Part shown: positions 1 to 7,709 of the stretch, piece after piece | How the letters are laid out: each line of letters begins with the position of its first letter | Position numbering within the stretch: position 1 is the first letter of the stretch | Source: Aliidongia dinghuensis | GTDB lineage: Bacteria > Pseudomonadota > Alphaproteobacteria > ATCC43930 > CGMCC-115725 | Reading direction: 5' to 3' | Length of the DNA stretch: 64,000 nucleotides | NCBI RefSeq assembly: GCF_014643535.1 | Contig: NZ_BMJQ01000005.1 | Span: 338,973-402,972 of the forward strand | The notes under the pieces: generated by a model | Databases searched by the model: none | Seen by the model: only the letters and a program-made list of their open reading frames with translations | Told to the model about the DNA's origin: nothing | Position numbers and translations under genes: made by a program

Positions 1-1334
1 CGGTCGGCGATCTCGTCATCACCTGGGACGAGGGGGCCGGCGCTGGCACCAGCAGCGACCAGTTCCGCAAGGACTATCGCGCCGCCCTCGATGGGCCGGC
101 GGCCAATGCCAAGCATTTGGGCGATCCCGCGGGCGTGCTCGCCAAGGCGGCGAAGAAGATCGACGCGCTCTACGAGGCGCCGCACGTCGCCCATGCGGCG
201 ATGGAGCCGCTGAACGCCACCGTCCACGTCCAGGCCGACCGGCTCGACGCCTGGATCGGGACCCAGGACCCGGACGGCGCGCTGCAGCGCGCCGCCACCG
301 CCGCCGGCATGAAGCCGGAGCAGGTGTTCATCCATAATTGCTTCCTGGGCGGCGGTTTCGGCCGGCGCGCGATCAACGACGAGCTGACCCAGGCGGTCAT
401 CGTCGCCAAGGCGGTGGGCCAGCCGGTCAAGCTCGTCTGGACGCGCGAGGAGGACATGCAGCACGACCGCTACCGGCCGCAGGCGGCGATCCGCTTCAAG
501 GCCGGCTTCGGCGGCGACGGCATGCCGGTCGCCTGGGACATGCGCACGGCCGTGGGCTCGATCAGCCGCTCGCTCGGCCGCGACCCGGTGACGAGCGGCG
601 TCGAGCCGTCGGCGGTCGAAGGCTTGGCGAACGTGCCCTATGCGGTCGCCAACCTCAATGTCGACTGCATCCTCAAGAACACCCATGTGCCGGTCATGTT
701 CTGGCGCTCGGTCGGCAGCTCGCAGAACGCCTTCGCGCTCGAGAGCTTCGTCGACGAGATGGCGGTCGCGGCCGGCAAGGACCCATATGAGTTCCGGCGC
801 GCGCTGCTCGCCGGCCAGCCTGACTTCTTGAAGGTGCTGGATACGCTTGCCGAAAAGGGCGACTGGTCGAAGAAGCTGCCGGCCGGCCAGGGACGCGGCA
901 TCGCGATCCACGAGAGCTTCGGCACCATCGTGGGCGAGATCGTCGAGGTCGCGGTCAGTCCCAAGGGCGAGATCAAGGTGCCGCGCGTCGTGGCCGTGGT
1001 CGACTGCGGCCATGTCGTGAACCCGCGCACGGTCGAGATGCAGATCGAAAGCGCCGTCATCTATGGGCTGACGGCGGCACTCTATGACGAAATCACGATC
1101 AAGGACGGCCGCGTCGAGCAGGCGAACTTCGACGAGTACCAGATGGTACGCTTCGCCGACGCGCCGGCAATCGAGACTTATCTGGCACTGTCGGGCGGCG
1201 GCAAATGGGGCGGCATCGGCGAGCCGGGTACGCCGCCCATCGCGCCGGCCCTCTGCAACGCCATCTTCGCTGCGACCGGCAAGCGCATCCGCTCCCTGCC
1301 GATCAAGAACACGGACCTCTCCGGGCGGGCGTGA
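1..1334 (+). CDS. Molybdopterin-binding subunit of xanthine dehydrogenase family, IorB-like (5' truncated)
   Basis: The reading frame is open from base 3, so the N-terminus lies outside the window; any start near base 117 (a TTG) is an artefact. The product matches the C-terminal molybdopterin-binding half of aldehyde/isoquinoline 1-oxidoreductase large subunits, which hydroxylate N-heterocycles or aldehydes with a small 2Fe-2S partner. Visible family motifs are a glycine-rich FLGGGFGRR segment, the MFWRSVGSSQNAF segment, and near the C-terminus GGIGEPGTPP, whose glutamate corresponds to the catalytic base of this family. The partner [2Fe-2S] gene is expected upstream but is not visible. The substrate cannot be inferred from context. 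Confidence 0.85.
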   Translation, partial: VGDLVITWDEGAGAGTSSDQFRKDYRAALDGPAANAKHLGDPAGVLAKAAKKIDALYEAPHVAHAAMEPLNATVHVQADRLDAWIGTQDPDGALQRAATAAGMKPEQVFIHNCFLGGGFGRRAINDELTQAVIVAKAVGQPVKLVWTREEDMQHDRYRPQAAIRFKAGFGGDGMPVAWDMRTAVGSISRSLGRDPVTSGVEPSAVEGLANVPYAVANLNVDCILKNTHVPVMFWRSVGSSQNAFALESFVDEMAVAAGKDPYEFRRALLAGQPDFLKVLDTLAEKGDWSKKLPAGQGRGIAIHESFGTIVGEIVEVAVSPKGEIKVPRVVAVVDCGHVVNPRTVEMQIESAVIYGLTAALYDEITIKDGRVEQANFDEYQMVRFADAPAIETYLALSGGGKWGGIGEPGTPPIAPALCNAIFAATGKRIRSLPIKNTDLSGRA

Positions 1335-1443
1335 AGATATCAAGTCGCAATCCTCCCGGCTTGCTCGCCGGCAAGCGCGGGTCCATTCTCTCGTCTGAGG
1401 AATGGCGCGGCGCCCAAGCGGGTGCGCGCACCGGGAGGATTGA

Positions 1444-2859
1444 ATGGCTGTTGAAGTGATGCGTCGGCGGGAAGTGCCGACGGAGCGGATGATCGCACGC
1501 TTGAAGGAACGGTTCGGCGACCGTGTGTCGACGGCGGCGGCCGTGCGCGACCAGCATGGCAAGGACGAATCCTATCACCCGATCGAGGCGCCGGACGCCG
1601 TGTTCTTCGCCCGCTCGACCGAGGAAGTGGCGGAGGCCGTCAAGCTCTGCGCCGAGTACAAGGTGCCGGTCATCCCGTTCGGCACCGGCACCTCGCTCGA
1701 GGGCCATGTGGCGGCACGCGAGGGCGGCCTCTCAATCGACGTGAGCCAGATGGACCAGGTGCTGCGCGTCTCGCCCGAAGATCTCGACTGCACGGTGCAG
1801 CCGGGTGTGACGCGCAAGCAGCTGAACGAATATCTGCGCGACACCGGCCTGTTCTTCCCGATCGACCCGGGAGCCAACGCGTCGATCGGCGGCATGACCG
1901 CGACGCGCGCATCGGGCACCAACGCGGTGCGCTACGGCACCATGCGTGACAATGTGCTCTCGGTGACGGCCGTGCTGGCCGACGGCCGCGTCATCAAGAC
2001 GGCGAGCCGGGCGCGCAAGTCGTCTGCCGGCTATGACCTGACGCGGCTCTTCGTCGGATCCGAAGGCACGCTCGGCGTCATCACCGAGGTGACACTCAAG
2101 CTCTACGGCATTCCGGAGGCGATCTCGTCGGCAGTCTGCGCGTTCCCGACCATCGCGGCCGCGGTCGACACGGTGATCTCGACCATCCAGGCGGGCGTGC
2201 CGGTCGCGCGCATCGAGCTCTTGGACGAGGTGCAGATCAACGCCTGCAACCATTATTCGAAGCTCGACCTCAAGGTGGCGCCGACCTTGTTCTTCGAATT
2301 CCACGGCACCACGGCCGGGGTCAAGGAACAGGCCGAGATGGTGGCCTCCTTCGCCGAGGACAACGGCGGCGAGGGCTTCAAATGGACGAGCTCGGCCGAG
2401 GAGCGCTCGAAGCTCTGGCAGGCGCGGCACGACGCCTATTACGCCGGCCTCTCGCTCCGGCCCGGCTCCAAGGGCTGGGCGACCGACGTGTGCGTGCCGA
2501 TCTCGAACCTGGCCGAGGCGATCAACGAGACGAAGAAGGATCTGGAAACGGCCAGCATGCCGGTCTGCCTGGTGGGTCACGTGGGCGACGGCAATTTCCA
2601 CCTCTGCTTCATTCTCGACCCGAACAAGCCGGAGGAGTTCGAGGAGGCGGCGGCGATCAACGAGCGCATGGTGAAGCGTGCCCTGGCGCTCGACGGCACC
2701 TGCACCGGCGAGCATGGCGTGGGCTACGGCAAGATCGGCTTCGTTGAGGAGGAGCACGGGCCCGCGACGATCGGCGTCATGCGCGAGATCAAGCGCGCGC
2801 TCGACCCGCACAACCTGATGAACCCCGGCAAGGTGATCCGGCTCGGGGCCAATCACTAG
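1444..2859 (+). CDS. FAD-linked D-lactate dehydrogenase (cytochrome)-like oxidoreductase
   Basis: A 471-residue flavoprotein of the GlcD/LDHD family, expected to oxidise D-lactate or a related 2-hydroxy acid and pass electrons to the respiratory chain. The PCMH-type FAD-binding domain occupies about residues 30-220 (VIPFGTGTSLEGH and the PGANASIGGM segment that contacts FAD). The C-terminal FAD-oxidase domain carries the GHVGDGNFH and GEHGVGYGK motifs. The ATG follows a GGGAGGA Shine-Dalgarno at a good distance. It stands alone, without glcE/glcF genes, which favours a single-subunit D-lactate dehydrogenase over glycolate oxidase. Substrate specificity is inferred from family only. Confidence 0.85.
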   Translation: MAVEVMRRREVPTERMIARLKERFGDRVSTAAAVRDQHGKDESYHPIEAPDAVFFARSTEEVAEAVKLCAEYKVPVIPFGTGTSLEGHVAAREGGLSIDVSQMDQVLRVSPEDLDCTVQPGVTRKQLNEYLRDTGLFFPIDPGANASIGGMTATRASGTNAVRYGTMRDNVLSVTAVLADGRVIKTASRARKSSAGYDLTRLFVGSEGTLGVITEVTLKLYGIPEAISSAVCAFPTIAAAVDTVISTIQAGVPVARIELLDEVQINACNHYSKLDLKVAPTLFFEFHGTTAGVKEQAEMVASFAEDNGGEGFKWTSSAEERSKLWQARHDAYYAGLSLRPGSKGWATDVCVPISNLAEAINETKKDLETASMPVCLVGHVGDGNFHLCFILDPNKPEEFEEAAAINERMVKRALALDGTCTGEHGVGYGKIGFVEEEHGPATIGVMREIKRALDPHNLMNPGKVIRLGANH

Positions 2860-2866
2860 CTTCCAT

Positions 2867-2975
2867 CGTCATCCCCGCGCAGGCGGGGATCCAGCATTAC
2901 GCGCGGCAGCGCGGACGAGAGTCTCGTCGCCGCGGACGCGGCTCTTGCTGGGTTCCCGCCTCCGCGGGAGCGACG
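2867..2975. repeat. Intergenic palindromic repeat (GTCATCCCCGC type)
   Basis: A left arm at 2867-2894 (a small hairpin of its own) and an inverse arm at 2948-2975 ending in GGGAGCGACG. Both are variants of the mosaic palindromes that occur between genes in many alphaproteobacteria. A related single hairpin lies at 21335-21363. It fills most of the gap between the flavoprotein gene and the SDR gene and could act as a transcript end or stabiliser. Confidence 0.55.
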
Positions 2976-3005
2976 GATAGAAACTCGATTCCAGGAGCTT
3001 TCCTC

Positions 3006-3761
3006 ATGTCGTTCGATTTCACCGGCAAGCGCGTCGTCGTCGCGGGCGGCAGCAAGGGCATCGGCCGCTCGATCGCGCTGGGCTTCGCCCGGGCCGGCGC
3101 CAAGGTCTCGATCTGCGCTCGGGGCGCGGCCGCGCTCGAGGCGGCGCGGGCCGAGCTTTCCGCCTTCGGCCAGCAGGCCCACGCCGCGACCTGCGACCTG
3201 GGCGTCGAGGCCGACATCACGGGCTATGTCGCAGCCGCGGCCGAGGCGCTGGGCGGCATTGACGTGCTGGTCAACAACGCCTCCGGTTTTGGCGCGACCG
3301 ACGACGAGGCGGGCTGGGCGCAGAGCCTCAACGTCGACATCATGGCGACGGTCCGCGCCTCGCACGCAGCCATCCCGTTTCTGCTGAAGAACCCCGGCGC
3401 CTCGATCGTCAACATCTCGTCGATCTCGGGCTACCGGCCGTCGACCCGCTCCGTGCCCTATGCCGCGGTCAAGGCGGCGGTCATTCAATATACGACGAGC
3501 CAGGCGGCGCTCCTGGCGCGCCAGGGCGTGCGCGTCAATTGCGTGGCGCCCGGCTCGATCGAGTTTCCCGGCGGCACCTGGGAGGATCGGCGCACCAGCA
3601 ATCCGGACCTCTACAACCGCATCCTCGACAGCATCCCGTTCGGCCGGCTGGGCCTTCCCGAGGAGGTCGCCGACGTGGTGCTGTTCCTGGCGAGCCCGCT
3701 CGCGCGCTGGGTCACCGGGCAGACCATCGTCGCGGACGGCGGGCAGCTGCTGGGTGTCTAG
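3006..3761 (+). CDS. SDR family NAD(P)-dependent oxidoreductase
   Basis: A classical short-chain dehydrogenase/reductase of 251 residues, the usual family length. The nucleotide-binding motif GGSKGIG is at 14-20, NNAS at 90-93, and the catalytic set is Ser139, Tyr152 and Lys156 (YAAVK). The C-terminus VTGQTIVADGGQLLGV is typical of 3-oxoacyl-ACP-reductase-like members. A CCAGGAG ribosome site precedes the ATG. The substrate is unknown. It follows the flavoprotein gene on the same strand but is separated from it by a repeat, so an operon is uncertain. Confidence 0.88.
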   Translation: MSFDFTGKRVVVAGGSKGIGRSIALGFARAGAKVSICARGAAALEAARAELSAFGQQAHAATCDLGVEADITGYVAAAAEALGGIDVLVNNASGFGATDDEAGWAQSLNVDIMATVRASHAAIPFLLKNPGASIVNISSISGYRPSTRSVPYAAVKAAVIQYTTSQAALLARQGVRVNCVAPGSIEFPGGTWEDRRTSNPDLYNRILDSIPFGRLGLPEEVADVVLFLASPLARWVTGQTIVADGGQLLGV

Positions 3762-3766
3762 TTGAC

Positions 3767-3816
3767 GGCGGTATTATTTGCCGCCAGCTAGGCAAATTTT
3801 GCCGAGTTAGATTTTT
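3767..3816 (+). terminator. Possible terminator after the SDR gene
   Basis: Two short stem-loops in an AT-rich patch directly after the SDR stop: GGCGG/CCGCC (3767-3785) and GGCAA/TTGCC (3791-3803), followed by a run of T at about 3812-3816. Stems are short, so the call is weak. Confidence 0.35.
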
Positions 3817-3920
3817 ATGCCGCCCCGCCGCCGCGCCAACCCCAGGTGCGCCGCGGCGGGCAAGGCTGGCACTCCCTTTGCGTCAGTCGAAGCAATCCGA
3901 ACAAGCTTGGATTGCAACGC

Positions 3921-4337
3921 ATGTCGATCGGTCCGATCTCGCCAAGCTGGTCGTCCTCCTATGCGACCGCGCGCGATCTCATTCAGCAGACCATCAACGG
4001 TCAGGACCGTACGGACCCGCGTTCCGTCATCGACGAGATCGCGCAGGGCGGCGCCGGCGGGCTGCTCAAGTATCAGGAGAAGCAGGCCGAGAAGAAGATC
4101 GAGGAGCAGGTCCTCCAGTCCATGGGACTGAAGGACGGGGACCTGAAGAACCTGAGCCCCGACAAGCTCGCCCAGGTCGAGGCGGCGGTCGCCAAAGCCC
4201 TGCAGCAGCAGATCAAGAACACCATGCGGAACCAGGCGGAGCAGCAGGCCACGGCCAGTACCAAGCAAGTGTTCGGTTCGAACAGTCAGTCGCTTTTGTC
4301 GACTGCGACCACCGCGGCGCTGTTTGAACTGTCGTAA
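3921..4337 (+). CDS. Hypothetical protein, helical and Gln/Lys-rich
   Basis: 138 residues from ATG 3921, the first Met giving a sensible N-terminus (MSIGPISPSW). A longer reading from 3846 adds an unlikely Cys/Arg-rich leader. There is no signal peptide or membrane segment. Residues about 45-115 are strongly helix-forming, rich in Gln, Lys and Glu, and could form a coiled coil. The C-terminus is Ser/Thr-rich. No recognisable domain and no clear ribosome site. The family is unknown to me; codon use looks like its neighbours, so it is probably a real gene. Confidence 0.6.
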   Translation: MSIGPISPSWSSSYATARDLIQQTINGQDRTDPRSVIDEIAQGGAGGLLKYQEKQAEKKIEEQVLQSMGLKDGDLKNLSPDKLAQVEAAVAKALQQQIKNTMRNQAEQQATASTKQVFGSNSQSLLSTATTAALFELS

Positions 4338-4358
4338 GACCGGACTGCGCCGCTCGCT

Positions 4359-4403
4359 GCCCCCAACCGATCGGGCACCGGCGGTGGCCATGGTCACGAT
4401 CGC
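4359..4403 (-). pseudogene. Possible short remnant of an MFS transporter gene
   Basis: Read on the minus strand this stretch encodes AIVTMATAGARSVGG, nearly identical to the segment AIITMATAGARPVGA of the intact MFS gene at 4966-6192. An in-frame stop lies immediately upstream. It is only about 45 bases, so it may be a small duplication relic or chance. Confidence 0.28.
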
Positions 4404-4480
4404 CTAGCCGCTATCCCGTTTGACTTGGCAGCGGGGTTCCTGGCCTGATCGACTTCCACAATCGCGAAGCGAGGAAGAAC

Positions 4481-4954
4481 ATGAGCGAGGACGCCGCCGC
4501 CCTGCCGCTTGCCGATCCGGCGACCACCCGCTCGATCTTCGATTGGCTCGAGCGGTTCGCCGCCTGCGTCAGGGCGGTCGACTATGCTGCTGCCCGCCCG
4601 TTCTGGCATCCCGACATCATCGTGTTCGGTACTTATCAGGAACTTGTCCGCGGCCGCGCGCGCTGGACCGAGATGCAGTGGGACAATGTGTGGCCGCGCA
4701 CGGCGGATTTCGCGTTCGATCTCGATAACACGGCAGTCCTGGCCAGCCCCGACGGCACCATGGCAACGGTGATCACGCCCTGGACCAGCACCGGTTTCCA
4801 GCCGGACGGCAACCGCTTCGATCGGCCGGGGCGGGCGACGATCATTCTCGCCCGCCAGGCCGACGGGGGCTGGCTTGGCATTCATTCCCACATGTCGCTG
4901 CAGCGGGGCGTGCCGCAGGACAGCCACGGCAACCGGCCGGTCAAGGCTCGCTGA
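4481..4954 (+). CDS. SnoaL/NTF2-like fold protein
   Basis: 157 residues with the hallmarks of the NTF2-like superfamily (SnoaL/DUF4440 type): an N-terminal helical segment with DWLERFAACVRAVDYAAARPFWHPD, then strands ending in GGWLGIHSHMSL. Members are small cone-shaped enzymes or ligand-binding proteins, often annotated as SgcJ/EcaC-like; no reaction can be assigned. A CGAGGAAGA ribosome site precedes ATG 4481. It converges with the MFS gene on the opposite strand, 11 bases away. Confidence 0.75.
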   Translation: MSEDAAALPLADPATTRSIFDWLERFAACVRAVDYAAARPFWHPDIIVFGTYQELVRGRARWTEMQWDNVWPRTADFAFDLDNTAVLASPDGTMATVITPWTSTGFQPDGNRFDRPGRATIILARQADGGWLGIHSHMSLQRGVPQDSHGNRPVKAR

Positions 4955-4965
4955 GCTCTGGCGGC

Positions 4966-6192
4966 TCAAGCCCCGGCCCGTTCGGGCAGGAACGCCAGAC
5001 GGGCCACGGGCGAGGCCAGGATGACGAGCGCCTGGACCATGAAGCCCAGGACCGCGACCAGCAGGCAGGTCTCCGCCCCATAGCCGCCGCCGATCGCGGC
5101 CCCGATCGCGGCTCCCACGGGCCGGGCGCCGGCCGTCGCCATGGTGATGATGGCCGAGACCCGGCCCAAGAGCGCGTCCGGCGTCACGGCCTGGCGCAGG
5201 GTGGTCGAGCTGATCACCCACAGGATGGGCCCGAAGCCGATCAGGAAGAAGGCGAGGCAGGCGAGCCCCATCGACGGCACCCAGAGCGTTGCCGCCATGA
5301 CGAGCGCCGCCGAGAGCCCGGCGAGCGGCCCGATGGCGATGACGGTACCGAACGGCAGCGCCTTCGCGATGCGCGGTGCCGCGAGCGCGCCCGCCACCAT
5401 GCCGACGCCATATGTCGCGAGCGTGGCGCCGATCTCGTCGGCGGTGAGCCGCAGGTGATGCACGGCATAGGGCACATAGACCGCCTGCAGCACGAACCAG
5501 GCGAGATTGAAGAACACGGCGGTCAGCAGGATCGGCCGCAGCAGCGGATGCTGCCAGGCGAAGCCGGCGCCTTCGCGCAGGTCCTGCAGCAGCCGGCGCG
5601 GCGGGGCGGGCGCCCGCGCGGGCTCGGCGATGCCCGAGAGCAGCAGCACGGCCGCGATCGAAAGGGCGGCGGCAACGCCATAGGAGGGGGCGGCCCCCAG
5701 CCGGGCGATGAGCGCGCCGGCAAGCGCCGGGCCGGCGGCAAACGCCACCGCCCGGGCGAGCTCGATCTTGCCGTTCGCCTGCGCCAGTTGGCTGCCTGGC
5801 ACCAGGGCCGGCACCAGGGACGGGGCGGCGACGGTGTAGGCGACCGTACCGGTTGCGCCGATGAAACCCAGGAGCGCCAGCAGCGGCAGGCTCAGGAGCC
5901 CCGTCCAGGCGAGCGCAAGGACGGCGACGAGCGAGAGCGTGCGCAGCGCCTCGGCACCGGCCATCAGGTGCCGGCGCGAGGTGCGGTCGGCCAACATGCC
6001 GGCCGGGAAGGAGAGCAGCAGGAACGGCAGGGTCTGCGCCATCTGCAGCAGGCCGGTCTCGCCGACGCCGGCGCCGAGGCTCAGGACGGCGATGATGGGG
6101 GCCGCGGCAAGGCCGATCTGCTCGGCCGACTGCGCGGCGAGGTTGGACCAGGCGAGCCGCCGGAACGCGGTGGGCAGGTTGGACGGCGGCAT
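4966..6192 (-). CDS. MFS transporter (enterobactin exporter-like)
   Basis: 408 residues with about 12 hydrophobic segments, the normal size for a major facilitator exporter. The loop between TM2 and TM3 carries GMLADRTSRRHLM, the MFS signature region, and the C-terminal half carries the RVSAIITMATAGARPVGA helix typical of the EntS-like MFS_3 group, which exports siderophores or drugs. No siderophore genes are nearby, so the cargo is unknown. ATG 6192 has only a weak GGGA ribosome site. Confidence 0.85.
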   Translation of the reverse strand: MPPSNLPTAFRRLAWSNLAAQSAEQIGLAAAPIIAVLSLGAGVGETGLLQMAQTLPFLLLSFPAGMLADRTSRRHLMAGAEALRTLSLVAVLALAWTGLLSLPLLALLGFIGATGTVAYTVAAPSLVPALVPGSQLAQANGKIELARAVAFAAGPALAGALIARLGAAPSYGVAAALSIAAVLLLSGIAEPARAPAPPRRLLQDLREGAGFAWQHPLLRPILLTAVFFNLAWFVLQAVYVPYAVHHLRLTADEIGATLATYGVGMVAGALAAPRIAKALPFGTVIAIGPLAGLSAALVMAATLWVPSMGLACLAFFLIGFGPILWVISSTTLRQAVTPDALLGRVSAIITMATAGARPVGAAIGAAIGGGYGAETCLLVAVLGFMVQALVILASPVARLAFLPERAGA

Positions 6193-6277
6193 GATGCGGA
6201 TCCCGTTCGAATGGTTCGATCGGGACCGAGGCTAGGCGAGCGTCCAGCCGCTCGCGCTCCGCTTGTTGCTGTTGAAT

Positions 6278-7354
6278 TCAGCGAGCGGCTGCGGCCGCCG
6301 CCCTTTTGGCGCCCATGGGCACAAGCCGGGTCTCGCCGACCTTCATCAGCCAGGCCGTCTCGGCGGTGAAGCCCGCGTGGCTCGCCGCCTTGCGGAAGCG
6401 CACCGGCGGCTCGAACGGCGGCTCGACGGTCATGACGATGGTGCCCCAGTGCATGCCGATGACATGGCGTGCCTTGAGGTCGAGCGCGATCTGGATCGCT
6501 TCCTCCGGGTTCGCGTGGTTCATGTGCATGGCGGCGCGCGGCGCATAGCAGCCGATGCCCAGCATGGCGAGATCGAACGGACCATAGCGCCGCCCGGTCT
6601 CGGTGAACACGGCGCCATAGCCGGTATCGCCGCCGAAATAGAGCCGCCGCTCGTCGCTCTCGATGACAAAGCCGGCCCAGAGCGTGCGGTTGCGGTCGAT
6701 GAGCGTGCGGGCGGAGCGGTGGATCGCCGGCACCGCGGTGACGGTGAGCGGCCCGGTGGAGGCCTGGTGATGCCAGTCGAGCTCGGTGACCAAGCGATAG
6801 CCGCGCGACCGGAAGAAGCGGCCGAGCCCGAGCGGCACGATCACCCTGACATGAGCCTTGTGCGGCAGTGCCTCGATCGTTTCGGTATCGAGATGATCGT
6901 AGTGATTGTGGGAGACCAGCAATGCGTCGATCGCCGGCAGCGCGTGCGCGGGCAGGCCTGGCGGCGTGAAACGGCGCGGGCCGATGCCCTGGACCGGCGA
7001 GGCATATTCCGACAGGAACGGGTCGATGAGCACGGTCTGGCGGGCGAGCCGGACCAGGAAGGCGGCATGGCCCAGCCAGGTGACGCTGTCGTGACCCAGC
7101 GCGGCATCGAGCCCGTAGAGCACGGCGCCCATCGGCAGGACATGCCCCGCGGGCACGTCGTAGGTCCTGGCATGGATGCGCTGGCGCCACAGGAATTTCA
7201 GCAGCCGATTGCGCTGGCGCAGCCGCTCCGGCGATCCCGCCGGATTGCGGAACCCGACCCGGGTATGGTGGCTCGGGCGTTCGAGCTCGGTCGTCACTGG
7301 TAGCTCGCCACCCCACGCCCTTTCAGAGACCCGGTCGGATGGCATATAGTTCAA
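6278..7354 (-). CDS. MBL-fold metallo-hydrolase (NAPE-PLD/UlaG-like)
   Basis: A metallo-beta-lactamase-fold hydrolase with the di-zinc motif SHNHYDHLD (His149, His151, Asp153, His154) and later ligands in GGDTGYG and GMHWGT. The domain order resembles N-acyl-phosphatidylethanolamine phospholipase D-like and UlaG-like enzymes; the bacterial substrate is unknown. The TTG start at 7354 overlaps the stop of the DUF4169 gene (TTGA), which would couple translation; an in-frame ATG at 7345 is the alternative. Co-transcription with DUF4169 is likely. Confidence 0.85.
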   Translation of the reverse strand: MNYMPSDRVSERAWGGELPVTTELERPSHHTRVGFRNPAGSPERLRQRNRLLKFLWRQRIHARTYDVPAGHVLPMGAVLYGLDAALGHDSVTWLGHAAFLVRLARQTVLIDPFLSEYASPVQGIGPRRFTPPGLPAHALPAIDALLVSHNHYDHLDTETIEALPHKAHVRVIVPLGLGRFFRSRGYRLVTELDWHHQASTGPLTVTAVPAIHRSARTLIDRNRTLWAGFVIESDERRLYFGGDTGYGAVFTETGRRYGPFDLAMLGIGCYAPRAAMHMNHANPEEAIQIALDLKARHVIGMHWGTIVMTVEPPFEPPVRFRKAASHAGFTAETAWLMKVGETRLVPMGAKRAAAAAAR

Positions 7355-7524
7355 TCCACTCGTTTGCCGTCCAGATCCTTTTGGGCCTGCTCGGCTTCCG
7401 TGCGCAGCTTGGCCTTGGCTTCCTTGGACTGGCCGAAGCGCACGCGGTTTTCGGCGGCCTGCGCATCCGCCGTCTGGCGCTCGCGGGCCTTGCGAAACTT
7501 GTTCAAATTGACGACGTCGCCCAT
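7351..7524 (-). CDS. DUF4169 family protein
   Basis: A 57-residue basic, helical protein beginning MGDVVNLNKFRKARERQ, the signature of DUF4169, a small family found in alphaproteobacteria. The ATG at 7524 is preceded by a strong AAAGGAGG ribosome site, which decides it against a longer Arg-rich reading from 7689. The function is unknown. In many relatives this family lies close to fumC, an RHH protein and sspB, which are also in this window (11.3-15.4 kb). Confidence 0.88.
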   Translation of the reverse strand: MGDVVNLNKFRKARERQTADAQAAENRVRFGQSKEAKAKLRTEAEQAQKDLDGKRVD

Positions 7525-7599
7525 CGAAGGTGCCTCCTTTTGGGGAAGTCCGGAGCCAAGCTTAAGTCCAAGCCGTTCATCCGTCAAAGCATCGGCACG

Positions 7600-7636
7600 C
7601 GTCCGTGTGGTAGGCGTCCGTGTGGCAGGCGTCCGG
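7600..7636. repeat. 15-bp tandem repeat, about 2.5 copies
   Basis: CGTCCGTGTGGTAGG, CGTCCGTGTGGCAGG and a partial third CGTCCGG lie head to tail in the 185-base gap between the divergent DUF4169 and AsmA genes. The rest of this gap holds the two ribosome binding sites and no other obvious element. Confidence 0.6.
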
Positions 7637-7709
7637 CGTCTGCGGCGGAAGGTCCTGGAATTCGGGCGCGGGTGCTTGAAGGCCGGCACTCCATCTCAGG
7701 AGGGTACGG

